The notes under the pieces: model-generated
Seen by the model: the letters and a program-made list of their open reading frames with translations, nothing else
Told to the model about the DNA's origin: nothing
Database searches by the model: none
Position numbers and translations under genes: made by a program
From: Straminergon stramineum
Taxonomy: Eukaryota; Streptophyta; Bryopsida; Hypnales; Calliergonaceae
DNA length: 64,000 nucleotides
Reading direction: 5' to 3'
Assembly: GCA_963920665.1 (NCBI GenBank)
Contig: OY987269.1
Location: 8,000,501 to 8,064,500 of the forward strand
Shown: positions 23,182-35,968 of the stretch, in pieces
Layout: every line of letters starts with the position of its first letter
Numbering within the stretch: position 1 is the stretch's first letter

Positions 23182-24960
23182 CCAATAAGGAACAGGAACA
23201 ACTTTAGACGTCTGGCTTACCCTAAGGGTAGAAGCTCCTATCGTCAAGAATATATGACAATGCGCGACTTAATTGTCGCAACCGGGTTCCACAAAGGTGC
23301 TCAAAGCTCAATCCGTGGATGAAATAATGGCAACACTCCAAGACTCATTGCGTAGCTCGTGTCGTCAATTCCAATGAAGCGCCTCTCAATCTCTGCCTTC
23401 TCCATTTCTCGGATTTTGTGGATTCAAAACTTTGAGCTATGAAAGCTACGTCGGATTGCTCGGTATGAATTTCCAGCTTAAAGCAGCGAGCAAACTTTTC
23501 CGAGTCCATAAGAAACTCAAGCAACTCGAAACTCTGAGCGCTTAACCACAGCTGCGGTTCCAATCATCAGCACTCGTAAACAGCAGCACCATCCAAAGCC
23601 TCTCGAAAAGAAAAATTACAAGAGAGCTGATTGAAAGAAAGAATGCCTTCCTCGGTCTGTTCCCAGAGAACAGAAACCAAATTCCACGCTCGTCCGTAAT
23701 GCGTACTCTAACGCAAAAACTTCAACGAGACACAATGTAGTCACGATTGCTGAGCATAAATTTCCAGCTTGAGGCAGCGAGTAAACGGTCCGTGGCCATA
23801 CAGGTTGAGGAATCAGAATTTCTCGCACTTCATTTTCAGCTGCAGTGCAAATCACAGCCTAAAACATGTTTTCTACCAGTCAGGTCGGATTCGACGCGTT
23901 TGAATAGAAAATTCACGAGACCTGATCTTGAAAGAAACAATAATGCCTCCGCTGCTCTAAACAAAGGCCTGCGATCCTGGAGAAAACTCTCGCATGATTT
24001 TAATCGCTCATCCGAAATGACAGGTACACTCTCCCTCTTCCCCTGAGTACACCAAAACAACCGCAAGAAAGAATTCCGACAGGTCACTCCAATTACCAAG
24101 ACCTAGAATTGCACTCACGTCATGACCCGAGCCAGCCACTCCCGAGAAAAAATAAAACTACAAAGAACCGCTCCTCCTCCTCCTCCTCTTTCCTCCCTCC
24201 CTCTCTCTCTCAATCCTTCACAGCACACAAGCACAGCTCCTCACACACACTCCATCCCTTTCACCACACTCTTCGCCAAGAAACCGAGGACAATAAAGAA
24301 CTCTCAACCCGAACACTCAGCCCGGATCATCGCTTCAACCACACACAAACCGCTTCAATTATAAACAAGCGCGCAACAACCAAAGCTGCATAAATTCTCT
24401 CAAGCAAATAAACAGTCGCTCGTGTTCGATGTCCTGGTGGCCCCGGCGTCCCCCTGGCGTCCAGGGCGCCAGGCCAGCAGCCGCAGGAGCAGCAGAAGCA
24501 GCAGCAGCAGCAGCGCCGAACTGAAGCGTGAGTTACAAACTACTCCCCTCAGTAGTCCCTTCCGTGCCGAGCTCAAGCGCGCGAGCACACAACACCCTGC
24601 CTGCCTTTGCGTCCGTCTTTTTTTCGTTTGACGTGCGCTTTTCCGGCCCTGCTGCTGGGTGCCAGATTCGGCTGGTGCCGCCACTCACCGGCACTGGCTG
24701 ATCGTTGCCAGCAGACGGCAGCGAGGTAGGCGAGCTCCAACTGAAAAACCTCGGGAAAAACAACTGAACTGCAGGGGAGGGGCAAAAAAAACAGCTTGTG
24801 CAAATTTCGGCTTAGGGCTGGCTATGGCGGGCAGCGACGGGGACAGCGCTGCGAGCCTGCGACGGACAGACGCCTTGCTTCATCGGACGACTCCCCGCTT
24901 TACTTCACGTTGCTATGGCGAGATGAGCCTTTCATTCGTCCGTGTGGATGAATGTGGAGC
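22883..24960 (-). promoter_or_regulatory. upstream region of oxygenase-like copy A
   Basis: The first 300 bp belongs to the homogenised tract. Beyond it, diverged homology to the copy B upstream region continues in patches (for example TGAATTTCCAGCTTAAAGCAGC near 23465 and 53702, and CTATGGCGGGCAGC near 24822 and 54546). A pyrimidine-rich tract with CTC and CT repeats lies at 24171-24211, and a GC-rich block at 24420-25090. Such features are common in plant promoters and leaders, but no transcription start can be fixed. The frames seen here on both strands lack recognisable domains. A 30-bp motif around 23467 recurs near 23757 as a local direct repeat. Confidence 0.4.
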
Positions 24961-26490
24961 GGTTTACCGGGGAATTTGGACGAATGTGAGAGTCAATCGT
25001 TCCTTTCGTTCCTCTCGTGCGGCTTCCCGACTTGGTTGGGCAGCAGAGAGGGAGGACGCTAAATCCTGCAAACAAAGTGGGCCCCACAGGAGCAGATTTA
25101 CCATGGGGAAAATGCAGGAATTTTTTATTTTTTGCACATTATTTTTTTGGCAAATTCTGAATTCATATTTGCAATTGGAGACCCTGAATTCACTTGGAGA
25201 GATCTAGAACATACCCTAGACACGGCTCAAAATAGGGGGCAATTTTTACCTATATCTCAGGATAAAACACAAAATGCCCTTGCAGGGCACACTTTGTTTG
25301 CAGGATTTAGCATCTTGCAGCAAAGAGTTGTGACTTGTGACTCACAAACTCCAAGTAACTTACTGTAGTAAGCTAGAAGTGCGTATTACCATCCATTTGA
25401 GCAATTCCACATACTCCAATACAGAATCAACATATGAGACTATTTTTTAACACATTGGCAATTGCAAATCAAGAATCTTCCCTAAAAATAACCATAAGTC
25501 TTTAATTTTGTATAAATATATTATAAATTTTTTATATTCAACTTCATAATGTACTCTAAACCATTTTCTCCATTCATGTACACATTCACAACATTTTGGA
25601 CTACCTGCATCTAGATATTTCTTAGATTGGTTTATGATTCAAGTTGGTTTTAGGCACGTCCACCTTATTGTGCTATGAGGTAACTAAATCTAATTCCTTC
25701 AGAATAAACAATTGAGCATTGTTTCTATTACTCCAGAGTATTAATTTTCCTATTTTCCTAGTTTTTTAATGGATCTAGACGAAAGTCAATCCACTAAGTA
25801 ATCTAGATTATCTTCTTATGCACACTTTGGAAACTATGAATTTTCAAAGTCCTGAAAAGAGGTGTATCCAAACATGACCCTTAGCTCTCATGAATAGAGG
25901 GAGTACATTTAAGGTCAAAAATTTTGAGAACTTTTTTTAGGGAGGAATCGTAGTGAGATGGAGTGACCTTTTACTAAAAAGTGCAAGTGCAATTACTATA
26001 GAACTTCTTTTTTTAAACTGGAAGATTGCAACAATCAAGTTCTTAAATTGCTCTTGCTAAAATTTCAGCTTGAATCTTCATCACACCTACCAAGTTTTTT
26101 CAAGCCAATTTTCCACACTTTACCACCATCCATGAATCCCTACGAGATCATTTTCAAAGTGATTTGGATATTCAATGAATTCAAATTTGAAATCTTACAA
26201 TTTTGATAAAGAGTTTTTATAATGCAATGAACCCTTATGAATTTTGAGTGTTCATGAGTACTAAATTTTGGTACATTGTTGATGGACCTCCTTAACCCTT
26301 GCCCCAGCTCCTCAAATTTTGGCCTCTCAAAAATGAAAGGTTGCCATGTTTGACTATCATAATCTTTTCAACGTTATAGCAAAATCATTTGTCCTTTCCT
26401 CCACAACTCCGGGCTTGTCTCCACTACCAATCAATATGTTCAATTTTTGTGGAATGATCTTGTTTTAGGTGATAATTTGATTAGAATGAA
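24961..26490. other. AT-rich gene-free stretch
   Basis: The GC-rich upstream block of copy A ends near 25090. The rest is AT-rich with no supported gene. TTAACCCTTGCCCC at about 26283 could be one end of a further TTAA element, but its partner is not certain. Confidence 0.4.
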
Positions 26491-26724
26491 TTAACCCTTA
26501 AACATCGAAGTGGACGTTTTGTGTCCAATGGATGACAAAGAATCTCTCCACGTAGGACATAACTACGACTACTCATCCTCAAAATTTTGTAAGAAAAGGA
26601 TAGGTCTTCTACAATAGTATGACTTCCAATGAATATTTTTTTATTTTTTTAAAGTAGATGATGATGTCACACGATTCCAAAAGGGAGAATTTCCACAGTC
26701 ACCAATCCGTCCTTTAAGGGTTAA
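26491..26724. mobile_element. 230-bp TTAA MITE, copy 1
   Basis: TTAA-CCCTTAAACATCGAAG at the left, TCCTTTAAGGG-TTAA at the right. It aligns along its length with 38576-38795 and 40755-40987, and in reverse with 49203-49434. All share an internal ATGACAA(A/G)GAAT block and a CCAATGA(A/G)TATTTTT block. Non-coding. Confidence 0.82.
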
Positions 26725-27127
26725 GAAGGATCTGAATTTTGGAAAACATGCTTTGGGTGCTTAGGAGTTAATGAGAATGTTGGGTTGGGGGGGCTTTCAG
26801 CCTTTCAGGCTCTCCTGTCGGTAGCTCCAACCCCGGAGGACTGGAAGAGCATCTTCTTCTTCAGCAAGAAAGAGACTGCGGCGATAATTCAAGTCGGACA
26901 CTTAAGCTACTGTACTGAGTACCTCTCCCGGGTCAGCGTCAAAATTTTGGTGGTATTACGCCAATCCAAGAGGACGGGCCAATAAGTTCACTATTGTAGT
27001 AACTTACTACCAACCCATGCACATTGCATGCATTCGGCAACTCCCAAGGGCGCCCATCAATCACCTCCTTACGACAAGGTTAGGGCCGAGGCATTTATTC
27101 ATTCTTTGGGGGCGAAAGAGCACCAAT
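26725..27127. other. GC-rich islet with a short frame
   Basis: 26785-26985 is markedly GC-richer than its surroundings, with a 66-codon open frame on the plus strand (FQALLSVAPTPEDWKS..., no recognised domain). It may be a captured or decayed gene fragment. A segment of about 75 bp near 27040-27110 (CCCAAGGGCGC, AAGGTTAGGGCC) is repeated directly at 27485-27560, bracketing the MITE at 27128-27342. Confidence 0.35.
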
Positions 27128-27342
27128 AATGCTAGTGTGTGAGTGTGAAAATGTGAGCATGTGAGCCTTGAGCTTATATATAAATAGATATTTTATTATT
27201 ATTGAAAGTGTTTATTATGTAAATATTTATAATATAGGTAACTATAATCATGGATGGTTTTCATAATATAAACACCTATAATATAGGTGTATAATCTCTT
27301 AGGCTCATGGGCTCACACTCCTAGGCTCACATAATAGCAACT
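27128..27342. mobile_element. GAGCCTAG-end MITE, copy 1
   Basis: Imperfect terminal inverted repeats of about 45 bp: left GCTAGTGTGTGAG...GAGCATGTGAGCC, right (reverse complement) GCTATTATGTGAGCCTAGG. Two further copies lie at 31605-31850 and 45108-45347, all around 215-245 bp. The centre is rich in TATAATATAGGTA repeats. No coding capacity. Confidence 0.75.
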
Positions 27343-27589
27343 CTTCATATATCACTAGCTTTCAACTATTTTTATGTATAATCATACAAGCCTATGAAAA
27401 AAGTTGAGGAGAATATAATTATTTAGTTAGATTTTACAAAAAAATATATTTGAATCAAAATAATTTTATTGAGCACCCCCTTCTTCCCAAGGGCGCACAT
27501 CACTTAGTTCTTTACAACAAGGTTAGGGCCTAGGCATTCATTCATTCTTTGGAGGCAAAATAGCAACAACGCATGTTCAACTAGGGCTT

Positions 27590-27862
27590 CTTTTTTTTTC
27601 ATTTTTTATGAAGTGCCAAAGTGGTGATAAAATATATTACAATGGTGCTCTATATTACAACGTTCATCCACACATTGAATAGAAAATATCACATCGACAC
27701 ATATCACACGTTCATAAAATTTTTTTTCATACACAATTTGAAAATTTCATTAAAGATTTTCTTTTAATTTGAAGTTTTTTGGCAAAACAAATGCATGGTT
27801 TGTTGCCATTTGTTAGCCAAATTATTTTTCTATAGTGCAATTTGGCACAAGAAAGCCAAAAA
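27590..27862. repeat. 270-bp dispersed repeat, copy 1
   Basis: Aligns in direct orientation with 36978-37250 from TTTTTTATGAAGTGCCAAAG to a TTAGCCAAAT...GTGCAAT block. No terminal inverted repeats are obvious and no frame is shared. Confidence 0.75.
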
Positions 27863-28027
27863 AATAACCTAGTTTCAACTATTTTTCCATCTAGTTAGAC
27901 TATATAATCCTATGAAAAAGTCAAGAGGAGAATCTGACAATTATTTAGCTTTTTTTATATTTACTTAAATCATAATAACTACATTGCATAAGTACCAATT
28001 GTTCATTTTTACTCCTAAACAAGCATG

Positions 28028-30014
28028 ATAAACCCTAAAGGACCAAGTTGTGTTTTTTGGCAACATAGCAATTTGGGGCAACTCACTACAAATACAAAAA
28101 TTTACTATATTTTTTGAAATTTTTTTTGGATGTGGAGACAAGGAGTACCTTGCCACTCCTCAAAAAAATTACAATCAGATGTACCTTTGAATAGTAATGG
28201 GGCAAAATGTCATTTTTCATGGACGGGGGGAACATGGTCAGGATAATTAACACTACATGGGAATTTGCTTTGGAATGCTTGGAAGAGCTTGGGCAGGGTC
28301 TTGGACAGCCTGTCGCCCAAGTTCAAACTAGAGTACTTCTCTGACATTTTCTGAATTAATAGATTTGACCCAATGTAGAAAGAGGTGGTGGCAGGGAGGT
28401 AGATTCTCTATGGCTTCCTTTAGCCTGATAGAGAGGTTACTCCTACTTGCAAGCTAAAAAAGAAAGATAAATGTCCACAAGACCAATTGAATCAATAACC
28501 AATTTGTCATTTGATAAACAACCATTTCGAAAAAATTAGAATGTTGGTGTAAACAAGTAATAATTTGACATGGTTTAGAATGGTGAATGGAGAGGTTGTT
28601 TTTATAATCAAATCCATTGTCCATCATGAATCTCAAAGGGTATGGGACAATTTGAAGATGAGAGCATGACCATTCATTGTCAAAACATAGGAATTATGTT
28701 CAAAGTAGAATTTCAGACCTCATTTTGATATAGTTGAATAATTTATTTCAAAAAACTTTAAACTAAAAAAAGTTGGTAAATCAAGCTAAGTTTCATTTCC
28801 AAAAATCCGTTTGTGATTTTGAGCCTCTGAAAAAAAGTTATAGACAAAATTCAGAGAGGATGTTTGAAAATTTCAATGAAAATGTCCTTTCCAACCCCTC
28901 TCTAAAATTTGTCCATAACTTTTGATTGGAGATTCTAAATCCCAAACGGTTTTTGGAGATGAAACTTATCTTGATTTCATAACTTTTTTTGGTTCAATTG
29001 TTTTTGAAATAAATTATTCTACTATGCCAAAATGAGGTCTGAAATTAAACTTTGAACATAATTCTTACTTTTTGCTTAACTTTGACATGAGTTGATTTCT
29101 TAGTAATTCTAATTCACATATCCCACATGGTTTGTTTTACCTCTTACCACCCCACTTGTATAAAGATCTCTACTCTCTACTTTGAAAGCATGTTGCTTGA
29201 AAGGTGATTGGAGAGTATGTCTCAATATCTCTACATTATCAATGTTCAATGTAGAATATCCTAAAATTATACTTGATTGATTAAGGAACATCTTCAAAAT
29301 CCAGGGAAAAGGTAAAATCTTTGAAATCAAAGAGAATGAGATATAGTGTTAGTGAGTTCTAATCAGTTGGGCTTCGCTAATCTTGACCCAATCTCCTCCC
29401 TTGCCAAGCCCAATATGCCCAACTGCCCTTCACTTCAGCTTGGATAAAAATTGATCAAGCTTGTGAAAGTTTGATATTTTGTGCGATTTTAATTTTAATT
29501 TTTTCCTCTTCTAGAGCTAGCTGAAATCTAGAACTCCACCATTCAAATTTTGAATAAATCATTGTATGTGCAAGCCATAAATTGTTGAAAAAAGGGCTTT
29601 GTATGAGACTTTTTTTGAAGCTAGTTCCCTATCGAAATTTTTTGGTACATGTTCCTCAATTAAAAATATTATAATTTTTTTGAACATGTGTCCAACTTTA
29701 TCACAAAAATCAAGCAAAAAACGTTCAAGCAAAAAAGTGAAATTAACTTGTCCAAAAGCCTCCCCAAATCAGAGCTACCCGAAATTTGGATGCCCCCCAA
29801 AAATATTTTTTTCAACTTTAAACACTATAATCTCACTATTTGTGTGGTCAAAACCTTCCATTTTTTTACTACAATATAATGAAGTAGTCCAACACAAGAT
29901 CTTATGGTTAGATGCAAAAAAAATCATTTTTCATTTTCAGAGAGCCTTTACTTTCAAAACAACCCATCTTGAGTGTTTTTTGGTGAAAGATAGTCAAAGA
30001 ACTTTAGGGGATAA
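28028..30014 (-). mobile_element. 2.0-kb TTAA-type element, intact unnested copy
   Basis: Inverted relative to 60336-62909, and alignable over its whole length. Ends: ACCCTAAAGGACC at the left, CTTTAGGGG at the right, with an identical 4-base flank ATAA on both sides (28028-28031 and 30011-30014). At 29076-29079 it keeps an uninterrupted TTAA at the site where the sister copy has gained a 575-bp insertion. It contains a large internal foldback (about 28689-29074). No transposase-like frame is present; a 63-codon frame (29688-29879) is similar in the sister copy but reads like chance. Confidence 0.85.
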
Positions 30015-31604
30015 TGAAAGTAATTGGTCTCTTTATTTGGACAATTTTAGGAGGGCCAAGGTGAACCACCCGCCTTGCTCATCCTCCCAAAGTCCCCAAC
30101 TTTTTTTCTGAAGGGTTTATTTGGACAATTTTAGGAGGGTCAGGTGAACCACCACCCTTGTTTGTCCTCCCAAAGTCCCCGACTTTTTTCCAAAGGGTGC
30201 ATGATTGCATGTTAAAAAAAGACCCACTATTTTGTGATACTTTGGTTGCAATGATAATAATGTTGAGCTCTTACTACTAATTAAATAAATTTGGGTTCAT
30301 GGAAAAGTTGGTCAATTATGTAAAATTTTGATGGAATTAGTAGCTTGAATTGTATTTTTGAAGCCATAGAACTCAACGAATAATGAAACATGAAAAAACA
30401 ATCTACTACAAGAGGCTAAGCCTTTGTAGCAATGATGTCCACTTTTCAAGGAAGATCCTATACAAATTTTCTCACATGTATCATTGTATCTTGTGTCAAT
30501 GCAAAGCTGCTTCTCCTTCAATCCACAGCAAGCGATTCCTATTTTTAATTTTTCAAGTAGTACAAACGATATTTTTTAGGGTTATGAAGCTTTTCACATC
30601 CATAGACATGGAAGACACATGCAAAATGTGGATGATAATTCATTTGTTCTTTCACATGACCTTATATTATTCCAAAATGGAGCATTTCACATCCATAGAC
30701 ATGGATGACACATGCAAAATGTGGATGATAATTCATTTGGTCTTTCACATGCAATGCACTTATATTATTCCAAAATGTGGATCAATCCTCCTTAAAAACT
30801 TTGTAGCAATTTTAACAATTTCATCCATAACGGAGAGGGGAATATATCATCAAATATTTCCTCTAAAAAAATTTGTATCTAGAGTGATGGATAACTAAGA
30901 AAATTACTACGCTTGGGTCCAGAGGAGAGCCAACAAAGGACTGCCCTTAAGTTAACTTTGTGTTTCTTCTGGCAGGGGAGGGGGGGGCATTATTTTTCAG
31001 TGCCGACTGGGCTGGGCAGACCCGGGCAGGAAGATTCGTTGCCCGAGGAAATCGGGCAGTTACGGGAGTGGCCGCCGAGGCGTGACAAGCATGCCGGGCG
31101 GTGCCTACTGGCGGGCCGGACGGACACGTGTCGGTATCTGTTTCACTGACTGAGTGAATTGGACAGAAAAGAAGTACTGTACTCTGTTGTACCCCATGGC
31201 ATTTTAGTCACTTTTACTACTGTAGTGGAAAATGGTTTTCAAAGTTGGACTCTTGTTTTTCGATAAATAAATAATGCTAAATCTCTAAGGTAAGGTAAGG
31301 TAAGGTAATTACACCTAATTACATCCAAATAAGGAATTGAGCATTGTTCCTATTATTAAATTGTCTAATTTTTTGTTGGATTTTGTTGAAAACTAAAAGA
31401 GTATTTCATATTCTCATCTTATGCATTTTTTGGATATTGTATGAATAAATGATGAATTTTTAAAGTGCTGAAAAGAGATGTCCACTCCAATAGTGACCTT
31501 TGACTCTTGTAAATAGAGGCAATATTTAGGAAAGAATTTAGGAAAGAGTCAATTTTAGGAAGGGGTTGCAATTAGGTGCAATTATCTTTCTTAACTCATC
31601 AATG
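30015..31604. other. gene-poor stretch with short direct duplications and a GC islet
   Basis: Two local direct duplications are clear: an approximately 85-bp unit at 30033-30205 (TTTGGACAATTTTAGGAGGG) and an approximately 95-bp unit at 30588-30780 (CACATCCATAGACATGGA). 30925-31150 is a GC-rich islet with a broken, unrecognised frame. A (TAAGG)n run lies at 31286-31308. No gene is supported. Confidence 0.5.
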
Positions 31605-31850
31605 GTGCTAGTATGTGAGTCCAAGAAGGCGAGCTTGTGAGCATTGAGCCTATAGTATAGGTACTTATAATATAGATACCACACACCATATAAGGTGTAT
31701 ATATATCATAAATACCTACAATATGGGTATTTGTAACATATATATCCTATAATCATAGACAATTTCTATAGTATATACACCTATAACATAGCATGTGTGT
31801 AGTATTCTAGGCTCATGGACTCACACTCCTATGCTCACATCATAGCAACC
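31605..31850. mobile_element. GAGCCTAG-end MITE, copy 2
   Basis: Left GGTGCTAGTATGTGAG; right reverse complement GGTTGCTATGATGTGAGC. Same layout as 27128-27342 and 45108-45347, with a longer TATAATATAG-rich centre. Confidence 0.72.
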
Positions 31851-34800
31851 CTCCTTAACTCATGAAGGACTAAGGAGCCCACTTTGGTTTCTATGAGAAC
31901 TCGAGCAAGCTCTATTTACTATAGAATTTAGAATTTTACCATAAATTTTATTGGATAGATGTTAATCATCCTAATCTACATGTAAAGCTTTGTTTTACAT
32001 CATTCAAATAAATATTGCATATGTTAAAAGTTATTTTTGGATTTTAATTTTACAATAGGTAGAAAAAAGTATATTATAAAGATATATTCATTAATTTTAC
32101 TTGGTTGTGTAGATTGATACCTACACAAAAAAAACTTTGAATTACTCCAAATTTCAAATTATGAGATGAAAGTTATAATGAACTTTATTTTGCAAGCAAT
32201 GAAGGGAAAAAACCCTCTTTCAACCATTTTTTTATCTCAATTTTCAAAATGTTCAAAAAAGAATAGAAAGAAATGATATTTATAGTTTATTAGAATATTT
32301 TCATTGTCGGTATGGATAATTCTCAAATTTATTGTAAAAATTATTAGTGGTTTAGTTTTTCTTTCATAAAATACTACCTTCCATTCTAATTTTTTCTAAA
32401 GATGAATATGATAGTTCTTTGGGTTAAGTATATATTCATGTATTCTCAATATATTTTCAAATATATAGTCTAAATTGCACAAGTTAAAGGATATGCAATT
32501 TTTTTTTTAAAAATGTTGAAAGACAAAACTTTATGTTTTGAAAGGGCTAGACAAGCCTACATTTTGAAGTTTAGGAACATTGAACTTGCAATCGGTGGAG
32601 ATATTATCTCTAAAATTGGGGGAGGTTGTACTTGGACAAGTTAACTAAAGGATCCTATTGTTGGATTTGTTAAGAAGAATATAGAAAAAAAATTAGCCTT
32701 GATTTGGGTATAAATATTTCGAAGTAATTTTGGGTCTCTAAACATCAAAGAACTTTAAGAGGTAACCCGTAAATCCTAATCACTATAAAATCCATATTCT
32801 AAATGGTGAATGAAGTACTTCAGGGCAATATTTTGTCCACATATTAATTCCTCGTTCATTTCAAGTAACTCTTGGATCTTTTATTTCAAACTTTGTTTAT
32901 ATCTAATTTGATGAAATCAAGATAAATAATATAGTTATATGAAGATATAAATAAAAATTTGCAAAATTTTGTTAAAAAGATTGGAGGGACAATAAGGGGC
33001 AAGCACAACCATACATTCATTTGGGTGGATAATAAATGTTGTGAAAAGTGTACTTCATCCCTTTGATATTCATGAGGAAGCTTTAAGAAAAAATCTAGTC
33101 TTATATCAATGGAAGAAGAAAGAATGTTCTACTTGAATAAATGGTATATATATTTGAAAATGAAGCATTCAAAACATCTTAGGCATATTTCTATTATTTG
33201 ATTTCCAAATCTAGATTCTCCTATGTCTATTCTATGTTTTTTAATGCCCTTCCTATAACAATACAAAGTGATTCACATAGAGAATTCTCCCTTCTTCCAT
33301 TGATATAACAATAGATTTAAAAATAATTTTATTTTTAAGGGGCTGGAGGGGAAATCCTCTCAATGTACAACAACATAAGAATAATTCCTAACCTAAGGCC
33401 AATGTGAATGAATAATTTGCAATGATTGGTAAGTATTTTTTCTAATTGCAAACAAGGTAACTAGCATTCACATTGTGGATCATGACTAAATTCATACATT
33501 TTTAAATTCAAAATGTACACCAACAATACAATTTTTCCATAAGTGGACTTCCCACAAGGTGTCCTTACCAATTGAAAGGAAGCTTTGGGGGAACCAAGCT
33601 AAAGTACAAGAAGGCATGGTTCCCAAGGCCCATTTGAACACTTAGATGTCACCCACACAAGTGCATTGGGCCTTGGGAAACTTACTCTTTCATTGTAGCT
33701 TAGTGCCTTACGACCTCCTCACTACTAAGGTCAAACAACCCAATGGCGTTAGTTATCCAATTTTGACATCTATGGGCCCTTCCTATTTGCATTAGTCACC
33801 CATCCATTATCCAAATCTTAGCACCTCTTTAGCATCATGATTATGCACTTGGAGTGAAGAGACACATCTAAATGTGGTTTAGTATGGGTGTACCCATGCT
33901 TTACCAAGTTCACAAGTCCCAACAAAACTTTGAAAAATCACATCATTCAAATGATATTATTCCTTGTTGGAATATCTTGATTCTACTTGTAAATGGCTTC
34001 TCTCAAACTTACCAATCTCTAAAAAAAACGTAGGTGAGTTTACAAATAGCATCTCCAAGGTAAATAGCTAGTCAGACACCAAATTTGTTTTATAATAGGT
34101 ATGCTTATCTTAGTGGAGACGCATAGTGGGAAGCCCATAGTGCCACAATGTGCCTCCCCTTGACTTCACAAATAATTGTAGATAAGGTAGACCAACCCAT
34201 TTCCGCCATCATGTTTTTGGCCCCAATTCCACCACAACACTCATCCAAATCCTTCATTTTTCTAACAATTTCAATGCATAAATGGCAACAAGGGTTAAGG
34301 TGTCAAGCCTTCATTGGTGATTACTCAAGTGCAAATAGATACATGGAATGGCAATTATAGCTTGTTTTAGAACACTTACGATTCTAACCTATTGGGTTTT
34401 TTGTAATTTCAAGGCACACCACTTTAAAAACTCACAGAAATTACAATTTTAATTGGAAAGGTATAATCCCACTTGGGTTTAGGTTTGATTCGTGAAACAT
34501 GCACATCCCTCTATAAAATTATGTGCCCCTCTTGGAATTAGTCCCAAGATATTCGGATTGCAAATCAGGGGGGTCATAGGCTTGTCTACCTTATTTGAGG
34601 CCAACATTGTTTGCAATAAATCATTTCCAACGTGCCCACCAAGTCCGCCTCCCATCAGCAGGCAAATGAATGAATGCCTCAAGCCCCAAATGGTCATGGT
34701 CCTGTTGTCCTTCCTTTGATGCCCCCCCTTTCTCAACTGCCCTCTTTGTACATTCAGCTGAAGCTGCCACGGCTAGCATTCCACCAGCAGCAGCAGCAGC

Positions 34801-35217
34801 AGGCAGGGCCTGTCAGCTTGCAAAACACCACACCACACCACACCTCCAGCGGAGGTCCATGAGGCGCATTGTTGCCTGCCCCCAAAACGATTCCGAAGGG
34901 AGGCACTGGGCCAGAAAATAAGCTTACTGGAACTTTCTATGACAACTGAAAGCAAAGAAGCGCCCCCTGGCAGGCAGGAGGGAAGGAAGGGGGGAGAGAG
35001 AGAGTACATCAGAAAAGTTGGGCCAGATTATTTTGGTGTCATTTTGACACCAAAGGTCACATACAGGTCATTCTGGCATCATTTTATCCATACTAGGTTG
35101 GTACAGAGGTTGGCACCAAATTAACTTAATTTCATTTCAATGCACCATTGTGGCACCATGTTCTCATGCCTTGAAGTTCCTGATGTAAGACTGAGACCTT
35201 GAGAGAGAGCATCTAAT
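31851..35217. other. AT-rich gene-free stretch ending in a GC islet
   Basis: No supported gene from 31851 to about 34600. 33540-34450 has long runs without simple repeats and could be an old retroelement remnant, but no domain is readable. 34640-35000 is GC-richer with a CAG-rich stretch near 34785-34805 and a purine-rich stretch (GGAAGG, GAGAGAG) near 34980-35005. Confidence 0.4.
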
Positions 35218-35221
35218 TTCA

Positions 35222-35296
35222 CCCCTAAAGGACCAGGGGTGCAAAAAACAGTGTTACAGAAGCCACCTGGTGGCCTTATGGTCCTTTAGGGGTTAA
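35222..35296. mobile_element. 71-bp minimal TTAA element
   Basis: CCCCTAAAGGACCA at 35222 and ATGGTCCTTTAGGGG ending at 35292 form near-perfect inverted ends around only about 42 bp of centre. The right flank is TTAA (35293-35296) and the left flank TTCA (35218-35221), a one-base decay of the target. It has the same termini as the nested element at 61283-61861. Confidence 0.75.
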
Positions 35297-35604
35297 CTTA
35301 GCCTAAGTTATCCATCCTTAGAGCTCCCTTAGCTGTGCACATGCTGAAGCTGCTGCCAACTGAACAAGTGAAGGAGGAGGAGTACTTACGCGAAGCATAG
35401 ATTCCACACGAATGTGACATTCCCAAGCCAGCCCAGCCCAGCCAGCTGCTGCCACGGGATCTTCTGCAGCTGAGAAGGAGGCCCTCTGCTGGGGGAACCA
35501 AGTTGAAGCAACTGCAGGGGGTGGGGTGGGGGCTCTTACACAGCCCCAGCTAAGCTAAGATATCGATCAACGATGCCCCTACTTAGCTTAACTTAACTTA
35601 GGAC

Positions 35605-35968
35605 CCTTCCTTCCTCTCTCTTCTCTTCCTTGGTTTCCAAGTAATTTGAGTCAAATCTATCAAAGTAGAGCATGCTTCTCCTTCCTCTCTTTCCTCTTCC
35701 TTTGTTTCCAAGTTATATAATTTGTCAAATCCATCCAATTCGAGCATGCCTTCCTTTCCTCTTTTTCTTCCTTCTGTCCTTCTTTTCCAAGTAATTTGAG
35801 TCAAATCAATCAAAGTGGAGGATGCCTATCCTTCCTCTTGTTCTACCTTCCTTCCTTAGTTTCCAAGTGATTCAAGTCAAATCAATCAAATTTGAGCAGG
35901 CCTTCCCTTCCACTTTTCTCTTCCTTCATTTCCAAGTAATTTGTCAAATCAATCACATTAAAGCATGT
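35605..35968. repeat. 75-bp minisatellite, five units
   Basis: Five diverged units each run from a C/T-rich half (CCTTCCTCT-like) through TTTCCAAGTAATTTGAGTCA, AATCAATCAAA and GAGCATGC. The first begins near 35605 and the last ends near 35968. Confidence 0.85.

Noticed and set aside
24659..25207. 182-codon plus-strand frame in the GC-rich block upstream of copy A
   Set aside because: No recognisable domain, not preserved in the homologous region near copy B, and it runs into AT-rich intergenic DNA.
29599..30111. 170-codon plus-strand frame as a transposon protein
   Set aside because: It crosses the right boundary of the 2-kb element and is not open in the sister element, so it is chance.
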